Below, piece after piece: positions 44,829 to 53,190 of a stretch of DNA of 64,000 bases. This DNA comes from Planococcus sp. 107-1. Lineage in GTDB: Bacteria > Bacillota > Bacilli > Bacillales_A > Planococcaceae. The notes under the pieces were generated by a model. That model did no database searches. It was not told where the DNA came from and saw only the letters and a list, made by a program, of their open reading frames with translations. Numbering within the stretch: the first letter of the stretch is position 1; the number at the start of each line of letters is the position of its first letter. The translations under genes and the position numbers were made by a program. The stretch is from assembly GCF_021513255.1 (NCBI RefSeq), contig NZ_CP090977.1, positions 3,100,001 through 3,164,000 on the forward strand. The letters run 5' to 3'.

Positions 44829-46229
44829 TTAATTGATTAGGAGAGGGAATTCTTCCCCACATATTTTAGGGTCGAAAATAATATCTACTCCATCTCTAAT
44901 GGATATTTTTAAATTATTACTTTTATATAAACCTACCGGATCTCTAAGAATATGCAGTTTTATGTTTTTAGGACTCACCAATAATCTATAAACAAAATAT
45001 TTATCGCCGAAAGATTCAGCTGTACTCCACTCATTAGGCGTAAGGTGGAATCTTGAAAAAGTTAAGGCATTTTGGCTTGCTGTTGTTTTAACCTCAATTA
45101 GTTTGCTAGTGGCTTGCAGATCACGAGAAGAGACATCATAACCTACTGCAAAATGCGAAGGTATCAACTTAACTAAATGCATTAAATCTTCCCTTCCATT
45201 TTGACTCAAATATACCTTTTCATGATTTACCACTAATCCTTCTCCAAAATCACCAATTCTGATTTCCGGTTGTTCGCCGTCTTCCAATACTTTTGTCAGA
45301 TGTTCTTTTAAATCATTATAGTCTTCTTCTGAACTATCCGAATACAAGGCTATAACGTCTGTTTCAAAGTATTCATCAGGAAGTTCACTATTAAAATAGT
45401 CTATCCATTCATTTTCTAAATCACTGATATCCTTGAGTATACTATCACCTGTGACTGAACTGTAACCTTCAAAAAAATCGTCGGTTGTCAAGAATCTTTC
45501 TATAGCTAAGTCTTCATTATGATTAAGGTAGTATAGGTTATTCATTTTTCTATTTAATATCTGAGCATGTTCTAAATAATCCAGGATGTCTCCTGCATAT
45601 CGAATAACATCACCTTTTAAATCATAATTCAAATCTTTATCTTCTTTATTTCTAGCTATTAATGACCAAGTATCTTCAATAGACCTACCATTTCTTGTAA
45701 CTCTTAGATCATTAAATATACAGTGTGCCACTTCAGCTTTACTAATGCCACATCTTTGCTTTGTAAATTTCTCTGCATACGATAATAATTTCACTATATA
45801 AGGTCCTGGTCTAAATTTTATTGAATTCTCTACTATTTCTTTTATGTAATGAGATTTCAAAGAACCATTAGGATACTGGAATCTATAGGAGAAGACTTTA
45901 AAAAATTTAATCAAATCTTGCTCATTTGCTAAATCGATTGCATTTTTTGTCGGATTTGCAAAATTATCTTCATATTTTATAAATCCAAATAAGGCATCGA
46001 TTTCAGTTCGCCAATTATCTACAGTTTTTTTACTTTTTCCTGCATTTCCGGGAAATCTCCTTATAGATGCATTAAAAGCTTCTTTAAACTCGGACTTTTC
46101 TCGTCTTCCAATGCTTACTATCTCATTAGAAAAGTAAAACAACACATTTTCTATATCATTTTTGAACCTGGGTCTAGGATGATGAAGTGCAAAAAAATAT
46201 TGGTCTGGCACAGTATATAAATGCGGCAT
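44829..46229 (-). CDS. Type II restriction endonuclease-like protein, DUF3883-type nuclease domain
   Basis: 466 aa from ATG 46227-46229 (GGAGAG upstream). About 330 residues of unknown helical domain, then a C-terminal nuclease-like domain: GDFGEGLVV near 330, HFAVGYDVSS near 372 and KLIEVKTTASQN near 387, a Glu, Asp and E-x-K set as in DUF3883/PD-(D/E)xK enzymes. It lies between two C5-methyltransferase genes in the same direction, so it is best read as their cognate restriction enzyme. Recognition site unknown. Confidence 0.78.
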   Translation of the reverse strand: MPHLYTVPDQYFFALHHPRPRFKNDIENVLFYFSNEIVSIGRREKSEFKEAFNASIRRFPGNAGKSKKTVDNWRTEIDALFGFIKYEDNFANPTKNAIDLANEQDLIKFFKVFSYRFQYPNGSLKSHYIKEIVENSIKFRPGPYIVKLLSYAEKFTKQRCGISKAEVAHCIFNDLRVTRNGRSIEDTWSLIARNKEDKDLNYDLKGDVIRYAGDILDYLEHAQILNRKMNNLYYLNHNEDLAIERFLTTDDFFEGYSSVTGDSILKDISDLENEWIDYFNSELPDEYFETDVIALYSDSSEEDYNDLKEHLTKVLEDGEQPEIRIGDFGEGLVVNHEKVYLSQNGREDLMHLVKLIPSHFAVGYDVSSRDLQATSKLIEVKTTASQNALTFSRFHLTPNEWSTAESFGDKYFVYRLLVSPKNIKLHILRDPVGLYKSNNLKISIRDGVDIIFDPKICGEEFPLLIN

Positions 46230-46252
46230 CAATAAATCTCTCCAATCATTGT

Positions 46253-47311
46253 TTAGGAAAGTGCTTGCTTAATTGATTTTGCTATTTCGAAAGCCAGTAA
46301 AGGAGGAACGGCATTGCCTACCTGTCTGTACTGTTCTGTTCTATTTCCTAAGAAGACAAAGTCATCTGGAAAAGATTGAAAACGTGCATTTTCTCTAACT
46401 GTTGGTACTCTATTCATACTGTAATGAAAGTGATGTCTGTGCCCGGTATCAATAGTAGGAGTTGGTTTTTTACTATGGTATCTTGTCCAAGCTACGTTAA
46501 ATTTCCGAGTACTTCGCAAATGCTCTGGTAGACTTTTATAGTTCTCACCTTCTGGCACTAGTGCAATTATTGATCGAGTTTGCTCACTATGGTTTGTAGC
46601 AATATGATTAGTTATTTGCTTGCTTTTTTTCCTCATAATTTCTTGGTAATTATTTTGTGGAGGACTTAAATAATCTTGAATTTCTTCTCCTAGATGATTG
46701 AAGTCTTCTAGCAAAGGCAAATCTGAAGTTGCTTCTTCAGCAGTAATTTTCTCATGTTCAAACAGTGTAGTGGGGTTTGGAAATGAGTATTCAATCCCCA
46801 AATCCTTTCTAAAACCTACAAAGAACACCCGTTTTCTATTTTGCGGTACTCCGAAATCAGAAGCTAGCAGTATCTCAACTTTTACTGTATAGCCCATCGT
46901 TTCAAATTCCGCCAAAATACTTTCTTTGATTCTTCCACCAAATAAACTTACTAATCCCGGAACATTTTCAATCACAAATGCTTTTGGTCTGAATTCATTA
47001 ACAGCATTAATAAATGAAAGGTATAAAGAATTTCTTGGATCATGAAATTGTCTTGGGCCTGAAAGAGACATCCCTTGACAAGGTGGGCCTCCTACAATAA
47101 CGTCTATTTCTTTGTAGTTAATTGCTTCTGAAATCTCTAGTTTTGTAACTTGAGTTATATCTGTCAACATAGAATTGCTATTTTTATGATTCGCAACAAA
47201 CGATTTCAATGCCGCTTTATCATTATCAATCCCTAGAAGAACATTAAAATCGGCCATTTCGAATCCATAAGATAATCCGCCACATCCGCTAAAAATATCT
47301 ATTATATTCAT
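46253..47311 (-). CDS. C5-cytosine DNA methyltransferase
   Basis: 352 aa. Motif I FSGCGGLSYGFE, motif IV GGPPCQGMS with catalytic Cys78, motif VI IENVPG, motif VIII LASDFGVPQNRKRVF and motif X QVGNAVPPLL. Target-recognition region about residues 190-300. First gene of the operon, 23 bases before the nuclease gene. It differs clearly from the methyltransferase at 43785, so the two may modify different strands of an asymmetric site. Confidence 0.93.
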   Translation of the reverse strand: MNIIDIFSGCGGLSYGFEMADFNVLLGIDNDKAALKSFVANHKNSNSMLTDITQVTKLEISEAINYKEIDVIVGGPPCQGMSLSGPRQFHDPRNSLYLSFINAVNEFRPKAFVIENVPGLVSLFGGRIKESILAEFETMGYTVKVEILLASDFGVPQNRKRVFFVGFRKDLGIEYSFPNPTTLFEHEKITAEEATSDLPLLEDFNHLGEEIQDYLSPPQNNYQEIMRKKSKQITNHIATNHSEQTRSIIALVPEGENYKSLPEHLRSTRKFNVAWTRYHSKKPTPTIDTGHRHHFHYSMNRVPTVRENARFQSFPDDFVFLGNRTEQYRQVGNAVPPLLAFEIAKSIKQALS

Positions 47312-47768
47312 CTTTTCACATCCTAGTTATTAAGAAATCTTTATAAAATATTTTTTCATTTTTCACTTTTTGTATCACAAAAATCTACTATGAACTATAA
47401 ACATCATTATAGCATGATTTTCGATAAATTTAAGAACGTAAGTTTCTATTATTAAACCTATTTCAATTAATTCCTTCTTCAGAAAGCAAATTAGCAATTT
47501 ACTTTAAAAGTAATTTAATCAGTTAGTTCAACTTTAGCGGTTTGATTGTCTATTGTACTATCGTTATCATTTCTTGCATATATAAGTATGCCAGTGGTCA
47601 CTAATCTCTAGAGGAAAATCATTCTGCTATTTAACCCAATGACTTTATAATAAAAAGTTACTGGAGAGTAAATACTTCATTCACTCCACAAGGCCGATAA
47701 TAATAATTTTAATCTAACAACTCCACCTAATTTTTATATTTTTAGACTCATTATCAAAGTAAAGCTCT
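47312..47768. other. AT-rich gap at the right edge of the defence island
   Basis: 457 bases with no intact gene. Holds the upstream region of the methyltransferase operon and a 28-codon McrC-like fragment (given separately). No integrase, tRNA end or direct repeat marking an island end was found. Confidence 0.55.
47515..47601 (-). pseudogene. Possible McrC C-terminal remnant
   Basis: Minus-strand frame VTTGILIYARNDNDSTIDNQ ending at a stop; it parallels DVSGLLLYAKTDEEITPNND in the C-terminus of the McrC at 33490-34522. A stop precedes it and no start or ribosome site exists. Short, so the match could be chance. Confidence 0.4.
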
Positions 47769-48329
47769 TCACAAATACTTCCGGTAATTCCCTCTTAAAA
47801 ACACTTCTTCAATTTGGCTCGTGAACACTTTTGTATTCAGGATTTTCTTCCCGATCAATCGGCTCGCAATCATTTCCGCTTCCGGGTATTCCATGCCGAG
47901 CTTTTCTGCGATTTCTTTTACTTCTATGAGCTTGCCTTCTTTTGCATCTTCGCCCGCTTCTTTCGCTTTCCGGCTTTCTTCGAAAACATACGTAAGGACG
48001 CTTGCTTCTTCTTCGTTGAGTTTTCCGGTTGAGACAAATTTCTCGATGAAGCTTTTTTCATTGAGTATATCTTTCAGCACTTTCGCTGCTTTAAATTGCG
48101 GTGCTTTCGATGCCGCGATGGTGATTTCTTCGCCGGTCTGCGGATTGCGCCCTTTCCGCTCTTTTTTCTCCGCCAGCTGGAAAATGCCGAAGTCGTTGAT
48201 CTTCACTTCATCGCCTTTTGCTAATGCTTCAGTGATGCGGGAAGTGATTTCGTTCAGGACTTTCGCTGCCTGGTCTTTTGAGATTTTGCTTTTATTTGAA
48301 ATGGCTTGAACGAGTTCTTTTTTATTCAT
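47769..48329 (-). CDS. HU-family DNA-binding protein with a C-terminal extension
   Basis: 186 aa, twice the usual length. Residues 1-90 are HU: MNKKELVQAI at the start, IKINDFGIF-type strand (VKINDFGIFQ), GRNPQTGEEI and the arm tip. Residues 95-186 are a separate helical part with EGKLIEVKEIAEKLGMEYPEAEMIASRLIGKKI, which looks like a winged-helix-like unit. AGGGGG precedes ATG 48327-48329. Likely an architectural protein with added DNA or partner binding. Confidence 0.85.
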   Translation of the reverse strand: MNKKELVQAISNKSKISKDQAAKVLNEITSRITEALAKGDEVKINDFGIFQLAEKKERKGRNPQTGEEITIAASKAPQFKAAKVLKDILNEKSFIEKFVSTGKLNEEEASVLTYVFEESRKAKEAGEDAKEGKLIEVKEIAEKLGMEYPEAEMIASRLIGKKILNTKVFTSQIEEVFLRGNYRKYL

Positions 48330-48476
48330 CCGATTTCCCCCTATATGAGAAGACGCCTTTTGCCTTCGTTTCGATTATCTTCTATTATACATTTTCCTGT
48401 CATGTGTTTGGCTGTTTGGATTTCTCCTAGTAGAATAACAGAAAGACCTATTCCGAATGACAGGAGGTTTTACTAG

Positions 48477-48863
48477 ATGGAGTCGACCACCCCGGCCCAA
48501 CAAACTGAATCAATCCGCTCTTTCGAATCCACCATCCGCAAATGCGAAACAGCTTTGGCGCAGATGACCGAAAAAAGATCCAATACGACCTTGCTCGAAA
48601 AGCGGCTAAACGCTTTAAAGATTGGTTTAGCGATTCTTGAAAACGTTTGGCATAAACAGCCTTTCGATTGCAGTCCGCAGGAGATCAGGGAATCCCAAGA
48701 AGTTCTGTCCGGCCTCCTTCCTCCCATTGAAAGGTCCTATGCCAAATCGAAAGACGGCAGTCCGCAAAAGACGCTTTTGGAACGGCGGCTGAAATCCATT
48801 AAACTCGCAATTGAAGCGATTGACGACTATTCGGATGGTTATTTAAGCTGTTGCTTGCGTTAA
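48477..48863 (+). CDS. Hypothetical protein with an internal duplication
   Basis: 128 aa, helical, ATG 48477 with AGGAGG upstream. Two copies of one unit: TTLLEKRLNALKIGLAILENVW (about 37-58) and KTLLERRLKSIKLAIEAIDDY (about 98-118), each preceded by a polar stretch. The fold is probably a pair of helical hairpins. No known family or neighbour clue. Confidence 0.65.
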   Translation: MESTTPAQQTESIRSFESTIRKCETALAQMTEKRSNTTLLEKRLNALKIGLAILENVWHKQPFDCSPQEIRESQEVLSGLLPPIERSYAKSKDGSPQKTLLERRLKSIKLAIEAIDDYSDGYLSCCLR

Positions 48864-48979
48864 CCAGTTCGTTATGGAAAAATATAGGTGAAATCAGATT
48901 ATTAACTAGCAAGAAGGAGCGTAATCTTCTTTAGCTAATTCAATGCAGTTCGCCGCATTCTTGAAAAGAGGTTAGAAAG

Positions 48980-49177
48980 ATGAAAAAAAATCAGTTGTCA
49001 TATTTTTCTTTTCCGGTGATTTTCTTTCTCGTTTTAACGATTAAGCAATTTTTCTCAGACAGCGAGATCCAGTGGGGCGAAAATTTAAGTATTCTGGCCG
49101 CCTCTTGTATCATTCTGTTTTTGTTTTTAAGTCTCTATAATTGGTCAAAAAAGCCCTATTCGTGGAAGAAAGGGTAA
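48980..49177 (+). CDS. Small membrane protein
   Basis: 65 aa with two hydrophobic segments (about residues 8-24 and 36-53) and a basic C-terminus (KKPYSWKKG). AGAGGTTAG precedes ATG 48980. Function unknown. Confidence 0.65.
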   Translation: MKKNQLSYFSFPVIFFLVLTIKQFFSDSEIQWGENLSILAASCIILFLFLSLYNWSKKPYSWKKG

Positions 49178-49183
49178 TCTACA

Positions 49184-49222
49184 TAAAAAAACGGCTCTCC
49201 AGTCTCCTGGAAAGCCGTTTTT
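49184..49222. terminator. Bidirectional terminator
   Basis: AAAAACGGCT and AGCCGTTTTT outer arms with an inner CTCCAG/CTGG pair. It lies between the small membrane protein and the convergent FusB-like gene. Confidence 0.78.
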
Positions 49223-49229
49223 CATTTTT

Positions 49230-49916
49230 CTATTTCTGAAGGCGCTCGACGAATTCGTGCAGGCGCTCCAATGTATTGATGTTGCTGTTGCAGACCTCGT
49301 TGTCTTGGCAGATGTAGTTGCCGCGTTTGACGAAATTATCCTGGCTGGACCCTTTCGTTTTGGCGGTGAACATGCCGACTTCACTGTGGCGGTTGCAGAT
49401 CGAGCAAATGCCTTTCTTGGCGCTGCGGGTGAAGCTGCCGTGGATCGCCTCGAAGCGGCCGTCTTTTTCAAGCACCATGTACATAAGGGTCGAGCTTTCA
49501 ATCCAGCTGAGGTACGAGCGTTTCTTGAAATCGAGCGTGTCGAGTTTCGGCCCTTTCAGCTTTTTCGCTTTCGGGAACAGTTTCTTCAAGCCTTGGTCGG
49601 TCACGTTTTTGAACGGGATGACATAAGGGGATAGTTGTTCCAGGAAAATTTCCGCATCTGCGGTTTCCTTGACCGAAGCGAGCGGATTCAAGACCGCTTT
49701 CTGTTCGGCGTCAAGCGACGGAAACAGATTGAAGACTTTTTCATGCGCCAGGTGGCGAAGGACGTTCAGCACTTCGGCGTCGTTGCCTGTCGCCTGTCCG
49801 TTCACGAGGATCTTCGTCTGGTCTTTGATGAAATTGTATTGGTCGTTCCGGATAAATGCTTCCGGTCCGCTATTCGTGTTTCCTATTTTGTCGTTCGTTT
49901 CTTTTACATGTATCAT
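49230..49916 (-). CDS. FusB/FusC-like EF-G-binding protein
   Basis: 228 aa. An N-terminal helical domain (about 1-130) and a C-terminal four-Cys zinc finger: CSICNRH near residue 166 and YICQDNEVC near 198, spaced as in the FusB/FBP family. FusB-type proteins bind elongation factor G and free it from fusidic-acid-stalled ribosomes; chromosomal homologues are common and need not confer resistance. Start ATG 49914-49916 has AAGGAG eight bases upstream. Confidence 0.85.
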   Translation of the reverse strand: MIHVKETNDKIGNTNSGPEAFIRNDQYNFIKDQTKILVNGQATGNDAEVLNVLRHLAHEKVFNLFPSLDAEQKAVLNPLASVKETADAEIFLEQLSPYVIPFKNVTDQGLKKLFPKAKKLKGPKLDTLDFKKRSYLSWIESSTLMYMVLEKDGRFEAIHGSFTRSAKKGICSICNRHSEVGMFTAKTKGSSQDNFVKRGNYICQDNEVCNSNINTLERLHEFVERLQK

Positions 49917-50230
49917 TCGAGCCACTCCTTATGGTTTGTTGGATGAATGCTATAAGGAAGCCGTGTATCGGCCATGACACATCTGCAGGCGATTTAAACC
50001 GTACTTCTTGCCCCACATAAAGTATCGCCATTCCGCATACCAGGCTTTACGTGAGTTTTTGCTGACGCTGACAATCGATTTATTGCCATCTGATATCACA
50101 TCCTTTGGAGCAGGTCTCTTCCCTGCTCTTCCATCATACTGCATAATTTCCTGTTTTTCCATTGAGCCAGTTTTTCTGAAAATAAAACAGGACCTGCCGG
50201 TTTCGGTGGGTCCTGTTTTTCAAAAGTTTA
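49917..50230. other. Gap without a supported gene
   Basis: Carries a 70-codon minus-strand frame (49950-50162) with no ribosome site and unlikely composition, and the terminator at 50184-50220. Nothing else was recognised. Confidence 0.55.
50184..50220 (-). terminator. Terminator of the XRE-regulator operon
   Basis: AAAACAGGACC and GGGTCCTGTTTTT arms; on the minus strand it ends in a T run, 11 bases after the stop at 50231. Confidence 0.82.
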
Positions 50231-50452
50231 TTAGCCTTGCAGATTTTCGTCTTCCCGGTACTCGAGCACATCGCCCGGCTGGCAGTCCAGCGCCTTGCAG
50301 ATGGCGTCGAGTGTCGACAGGCGCACCGCTTTCGCTTTGCCGTTTTTCAGGATCGACAGGTTGGCCATTGTGATGCCCACCCGTTCCGACAGTTCGGTCA
50401 CACTCATTTTCCGTTTGGCCAGCATTACGTCAATATTGATGATAATCGCCAT
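50231..50452 (-). CDS. XRE (Cro/C1)-type small regulator, YozG-like
   Basis: 73 aa, nearly all one helix-turn-helix: MSVTELSERVGITMANLSILKNGKAKAVRLSTLDAICKALDCQPGDVLEY. GAGGTG precedes ATG 50450-50452. It follows a DUF2975 membrane gene by nine bases; this pairing is a recurring two-gene unit in Bacillota. Probably represses its own operon at the palindrome near 50985. Confidence 0.88.
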   Translation of the reverse strand: MAIIINIDVMLAKRKMSVTELSERVGITMANLSILKNGKAKAVRLSTLDAICKALDCQPGDVLEYREDENLQG

Positions 50453-50461
50453 AGTTGCACC

Positions 50462-50941
50462 TCACACAGTTAAATCGTTTTCAGATTTGATATCAATGGC
50501 ATTCTGCAGCAGCTTTTGGAGCACGGCCGCAAAAACCGCGATGACAATTGCTCCGAACGTGATGATCATCCCGAGGCCACCAAGGCCCGGTGCGTCATCG
50601 ACTTCCGCCGTGTACAGGATGATCGGCAAGTTCAGGACGAACAGCACCGTAATAGCAAGTGCACAATATTTAATGTTCTTCAGCGCCTTTACCGACAGTT
50701 CCGAAAAGGCGATGCCTTTATCAATATACCCCAGAAGCTTGAGCGTTTGGTAGAGCGCCGTGAAATACGCCAGTGCCGAACCGTAAAGCGCCAGCATGAA
50801 GACATATTGCAGGAAGTTCCACTTCGGCAAGATCTCGCCGACAAAATTCGACATCGGCGGCACCACAAAAATGCAGATGGCAATTGCCGGCAGCGCCATC
50901 AGGACGATTACCAGCTTTAAAAAGATTGTTTCCCGTTTCAT
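50462..50941 (-). CDS. DUF2975 membrane protein
   Basis: 159 aa with four hydrophobic segments (about residues 10-30, 45-65, 90-110 and 122-142) and the connecting DKGIAFSELSVKALKNIKY loop typical of DUF2975. First gene of the operon, AGGTG upstream. The family's function is unknown; the XRE partner may sense through it. Confidence 0.82.
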   Translation of the reverse strand: MKRETIFLKLVIVLMALPAIAICIFVVPPMSNFVGEILPKWNFLQYVFMLALYGSALAYFTALYQTLKLLGYIDKGIAFSELSVKALKNIKYCALAITVLFVLNLPIILYTAEVDDAPGLGGLGMIITFGAIVIAVFAAVLQKLLQNAIDIKSENDLTV

Positions 50942-50974
50942 GAAAAAGCACCTCGCTTGTTTGTTGTTAGATTG

Positions 50975-51011
50975 AATTTAGCACATTATTTATCGTAAAT
51001 CAATAAATAAT
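50975..51011 (-). promoter_or_regulatory. Promoter with palindromic operator of the DUF2975-XRE operon
   Basis: Minus-strand TTGATT (50998-51003), 17-base spacer, TAAATT (50975-50980). ATTATTTAT (50985-50993) and ATAAATAAT (51003-51011) form perfect nine-base arms that cover the spacer and -35. A repressor bound here would block the promoter; the XRE protein of the operon is the natural candidate. Confidence 0.65.
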
Positions 51012-51147
51012 TGTCGTTTAACGTATTTTATTTGATGGAATTGCACTTTCTCTGTTCAGCGCTAAATGCATGATTCCGTTAAGGGAAACTTTTATGGGGG
51101 GAAGCGGTCCAGTTTACTAAGAAGAACGTGAAGAATCGGGGTGTGGG

Positions 51148-51594
51148 ATGAAACGATTGGCAATTGGCATGATGCTGCTCATTTGTTTGGCCGGCTGCAT
51201 CGGAGAGAACTACGATTTTACGCCGCCAGGCATCACTCTTTCTGGCAGTGCGCCGGTCGAATGGGATAGACTTGCGGAAGCGAACATCGATTGGCTGGGA
51301 CCGGAAAATAAACGGATCAATAAAGAAGTGAAGGACTTTTCGGCGTTTGCCGATAAGCAGCCGGAAATGCGCTTAGTGGCGGGAGAAAGGGTCGATTTAC
51401 TCTTTGAGCATGGAGATTTTGACCTTCAAAGTTTAAGCGTCACGCTGTGGCATGACGGAGAAGAAACAACAGTCGAAGTCGAGGACATCATGTTCACATT
51501 GCCGGACGAAATAGGCGATTACTTGATCGAAGTGAACCTCAGGACCGACCGGGGAAGCGCGCAATATGCCGGGAAACTGTCGATTTATGACTAA
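51148..51594 (+). CDS. Hypothetical lipoprotein
   Basis: 148 aa with a lipoprotein signal (lipobox LAGC, Cys17). The mature part is acidic and beta-rich, with DLLFEHGDFDLQSLSVTLWHDGEE and a C-terminal strand set (YLIEVNLRTDRGSAQYAGKLSIYD) like a small Ig-like or bacterial sandwich domain. ATG 51148 follows GGGGTGTGGG. No family recognised. Confidence 0.72.
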   Translation: MKRLAIGMMLLICLAGCIGENYDFTPPGITLSGSAPVEWDRLAEANIDWLGPENKRINKEVKDFSAFADKQPEMRLVAGERVDLLFEHGDFDLQSLSVTLWHDGEETTVEVEDIMFTLPDEIGDYLIEVNLRTDRGSAQYAGKLSIYD

Positions 51595-51606
51595 CACCCA
51601 AAAAGA

Positions 51607-51638
51607 AACGCCTGACAGCGGACTGTCAGGCGCTTTTT
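51607..51638 (+). terminator. Terminator of the lipoprotein gene
   Basis: AACGCCTGACAG paired with CTGTCAGGCG and followed by CTTTTT. Confidence 0.85.
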
Positions 51639-51644
51639 GGTTTC

Positions 51645-51992
51645 TTAAGTTAAACGCAGGTCTCTTTTCAAATCCTTATATTCGTTTCGGGCATCATCGC
51701 CGTCTAAACGGATAAGATGCTGCTCGAGTTCTCTTCTTGTTTCTTGAAACACCGGATGAATCTCCGTCGTATCCGCTTTTCCGTACAGGCAGTTCAGATA
51801 GAACACCAGCTGCGATGCGATAAAATCATCGTCCGTCAAAAGAATGGCGTGAATCATGTCGGGAATGAAATCGAAAGCATCGCTGCTGCTCTTCTTTTCA
51901 ATAAGCCGGTCGAAGGAACGGGCCAAGTAAAATTCATCTTCATTTATTTTGCGGGTCCAGTCTGTTAAAATTTCAGCAATTTCCGGGTGCAT
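51645..51992 (-). CDS. Hypothetical soluble protein
   Basis: 115 aa from ATG 51990-51992, with AAAGGATGAG upstream; the frame extends further without a ribosome site. All-helical and acidic, HPEIAEILTDWTRKINEDEFYLARSFDRLIEKK at the N-terminus. Not recognised. It follows the gene at 52021-52254 by 28 bases, so both may be one transcript. Confidence 0.6.
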   Translation of the reverse strand: MHPEIAEILTDWTRKINEDEFYLARSFDRLIEKKSSSDAFDFIPDMIHAILLTDDDFIASQLVFYLNCLYGKADTTEIHPVFQETRRELEQHLIRLDGDDARNEYKDLKRDLRLT

Positions 51993-52020
51993 CTTCTCAT
52001 CCTTTGCTGTTTTTTTAGGA

Positions 52021-52254
52021 TCACTCCTCCGGGTAGTCCAAAATCTTGATGGTCTTGAAGCCAAGAATGATTTTGAAATTGAGCCCCCAGTTGGCGGTGA
52101 TGATTTCCAGCTCGGCGTCCGTTACGGTAAATTGCAGGACGACGTCGTTTTCGTAATCAATGACGACATAGGTATTGGCATTTGAATAGATCTTGTAGGA
52201 TTTATGTGCAATAAACGTCCAGCCGTGCTTCAAGCCGTGGCTCTTGTTTCCCAT
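52021..52254 (-). CDS. Hypothetical small protein
   Basis: 77 aa from ATG 52252-52254 (AAAGGGGTG upstream). Alternating hydrophobic pattern (TYVVIDYENDVVLQFTVTDAELEIITANWG) suggests a small beta-rich fold. No family recognised; first gene of a likely pair with 51645-51992. Confidence 0.6.
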   Translation of the reverse strand: MGNKSHGLKHGWTFIAHKSYKIYSNANTYVVIDYENDVVLQFTVTDAELEIITANWGLNFKIILGFKTIKILDYPEE

Positions 52255-52359
52255 CCCGTCACCCCTTTTCGTTTTCTCCGTGAAAGCTCTATGGAGTAAG
52301 CCCATTATAGCGCAACTGTATAGCGGATGTAAGCGCTGCAGAAAAAGGTGGATAGAAAA

Positions 52360-52390
52360 AGCCGATGCCCACTTAAAGGATGCATCGGCT
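52360..52390 (-). terminator. Terminator of the cyclase-family gene
   Basis: AGCCGATGC and GCATCGGCT arms; on the minus strand followed by TTTTTC, 14 bases after the stop at 52404. Confidence 0.8.
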
Positions 52391-52403
52391 ATCCGTTCAT
52401 TTC

Positions 52404-53150
52404 TTACGGCAATATCGCAAACGACCGCACCGGGAAGCCGGAAGCCTTGTCCGCTTTCGGGACGATGTTGAAAATTACGGCCCCTTTTGCCGGCAGCTGA
52501 TCGAGATTTGCAAGCAGCTCGACTTGATAGGTGTCTTGGTCGAGTACATAATACTCGCCGAGGAGCGCGCCGTTTCTGCGGTAGTCGATGGCGGAATCGG
52601 TGTCGAAGGTCTCATGTCCGACTGCCCGCACGCCCCGTTCTTCAAAAAGGAATTTCAATGCTTCGACCGACCAGCCGGGTGCATGGCTATTGCCTTCTTC
52701 GTCTTTGTTGTCGAAGGCTTCCTTGTCCGGCCAGCGTTTGCTCCAATCGGTGCGCAGCGCGACGAAGGTGTCGGCTTCGATTTTGCCGTATTCCGCTTCG
52801 AACGCTGTAATGCCGTCAATCCCTAACGTTAAGTCAGGGTCTGCTTCCGCTTCTTTCGATTTGTCAATGACGACGAGCGGAAGAACGAGTTCCTTCAGCC
52901 CCAGTTCGTGAAGATAGCGGGCATTGCGTACGAAATGGATCGGCGCGTCGAGATGGGTTCCGTATTGCCCGGGAAATGTAAAGCGTTGGGCAAAGAATCC
53001 GTCGTCGTGGTTGAACAAGGTATCGAATTTCGCATCGTCAAATGCCGAGAAATGCGGCGAGTCGGGGCCGAACGCATGCGTCAAGTCGACCCAGGTCTTC
53101 TGTTTCAGTAAATTGATGGCTTCGATCGTTTCAAATGTTTTGATGGGCAT
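52404..53150 (-). CDS. Cyclase-family metal-dependent hydrolase (kynurenine formamidase-like fold)
   Basis: 248 aa. The cyclase/KynB metal motif HxGTHLDAP appears as QYGTHLDAPIHF near residue 62, with DLTHAF near 22 and VGHETFDTDSA near 175. Relatives hydrolyse amide, lactam or ester bonds (N-formylkynurenine, isatin). AAGGAGG precedes ATG 53148-53150. The gene sits directly behind a SAM-I riboswitch, so its product should belong to methionine, SAM or sulphur metabolism; the substrate is unknown. Confidence 0.87.
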   Translation of the reverse strand: MPIKTFETIEAINLLKQKTWVDLTHAFGPDSPHFSAFDDAKFDTLFNHDDGFFAQRFTFPGQYGTHLDAPIHFVRNARYLHELGLKELVLPLVVIDKSKEAEADPDLTLGIDGITAFEAEYGKIEADTFVALRTDWSKRWPDKEAFDNKDEEGNSHAPGWSVEALKFLFEERGVRAVGHETFDTDSAIDYRRNGALLGEYYVLDQDTYQVELLANLDQLPAKGAVIFNIVPKADKASGFPVRSFAILP

Positions 53151-53190
53151 GGCAAATTCCTCCTTGGGGGTTTGTGGATAGAGGGCAACT

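Noticed and set aside
33119..47768. Prophage or integrative element
   Set aside because: No integrase, structural phage genes, conjugation genes or flanking repeats were seen.
49950..50162. A 70-codon minus-strand frame
   Set aside because: No ribosome site, no recognisable domain, and residue make-up unlike a real protein.
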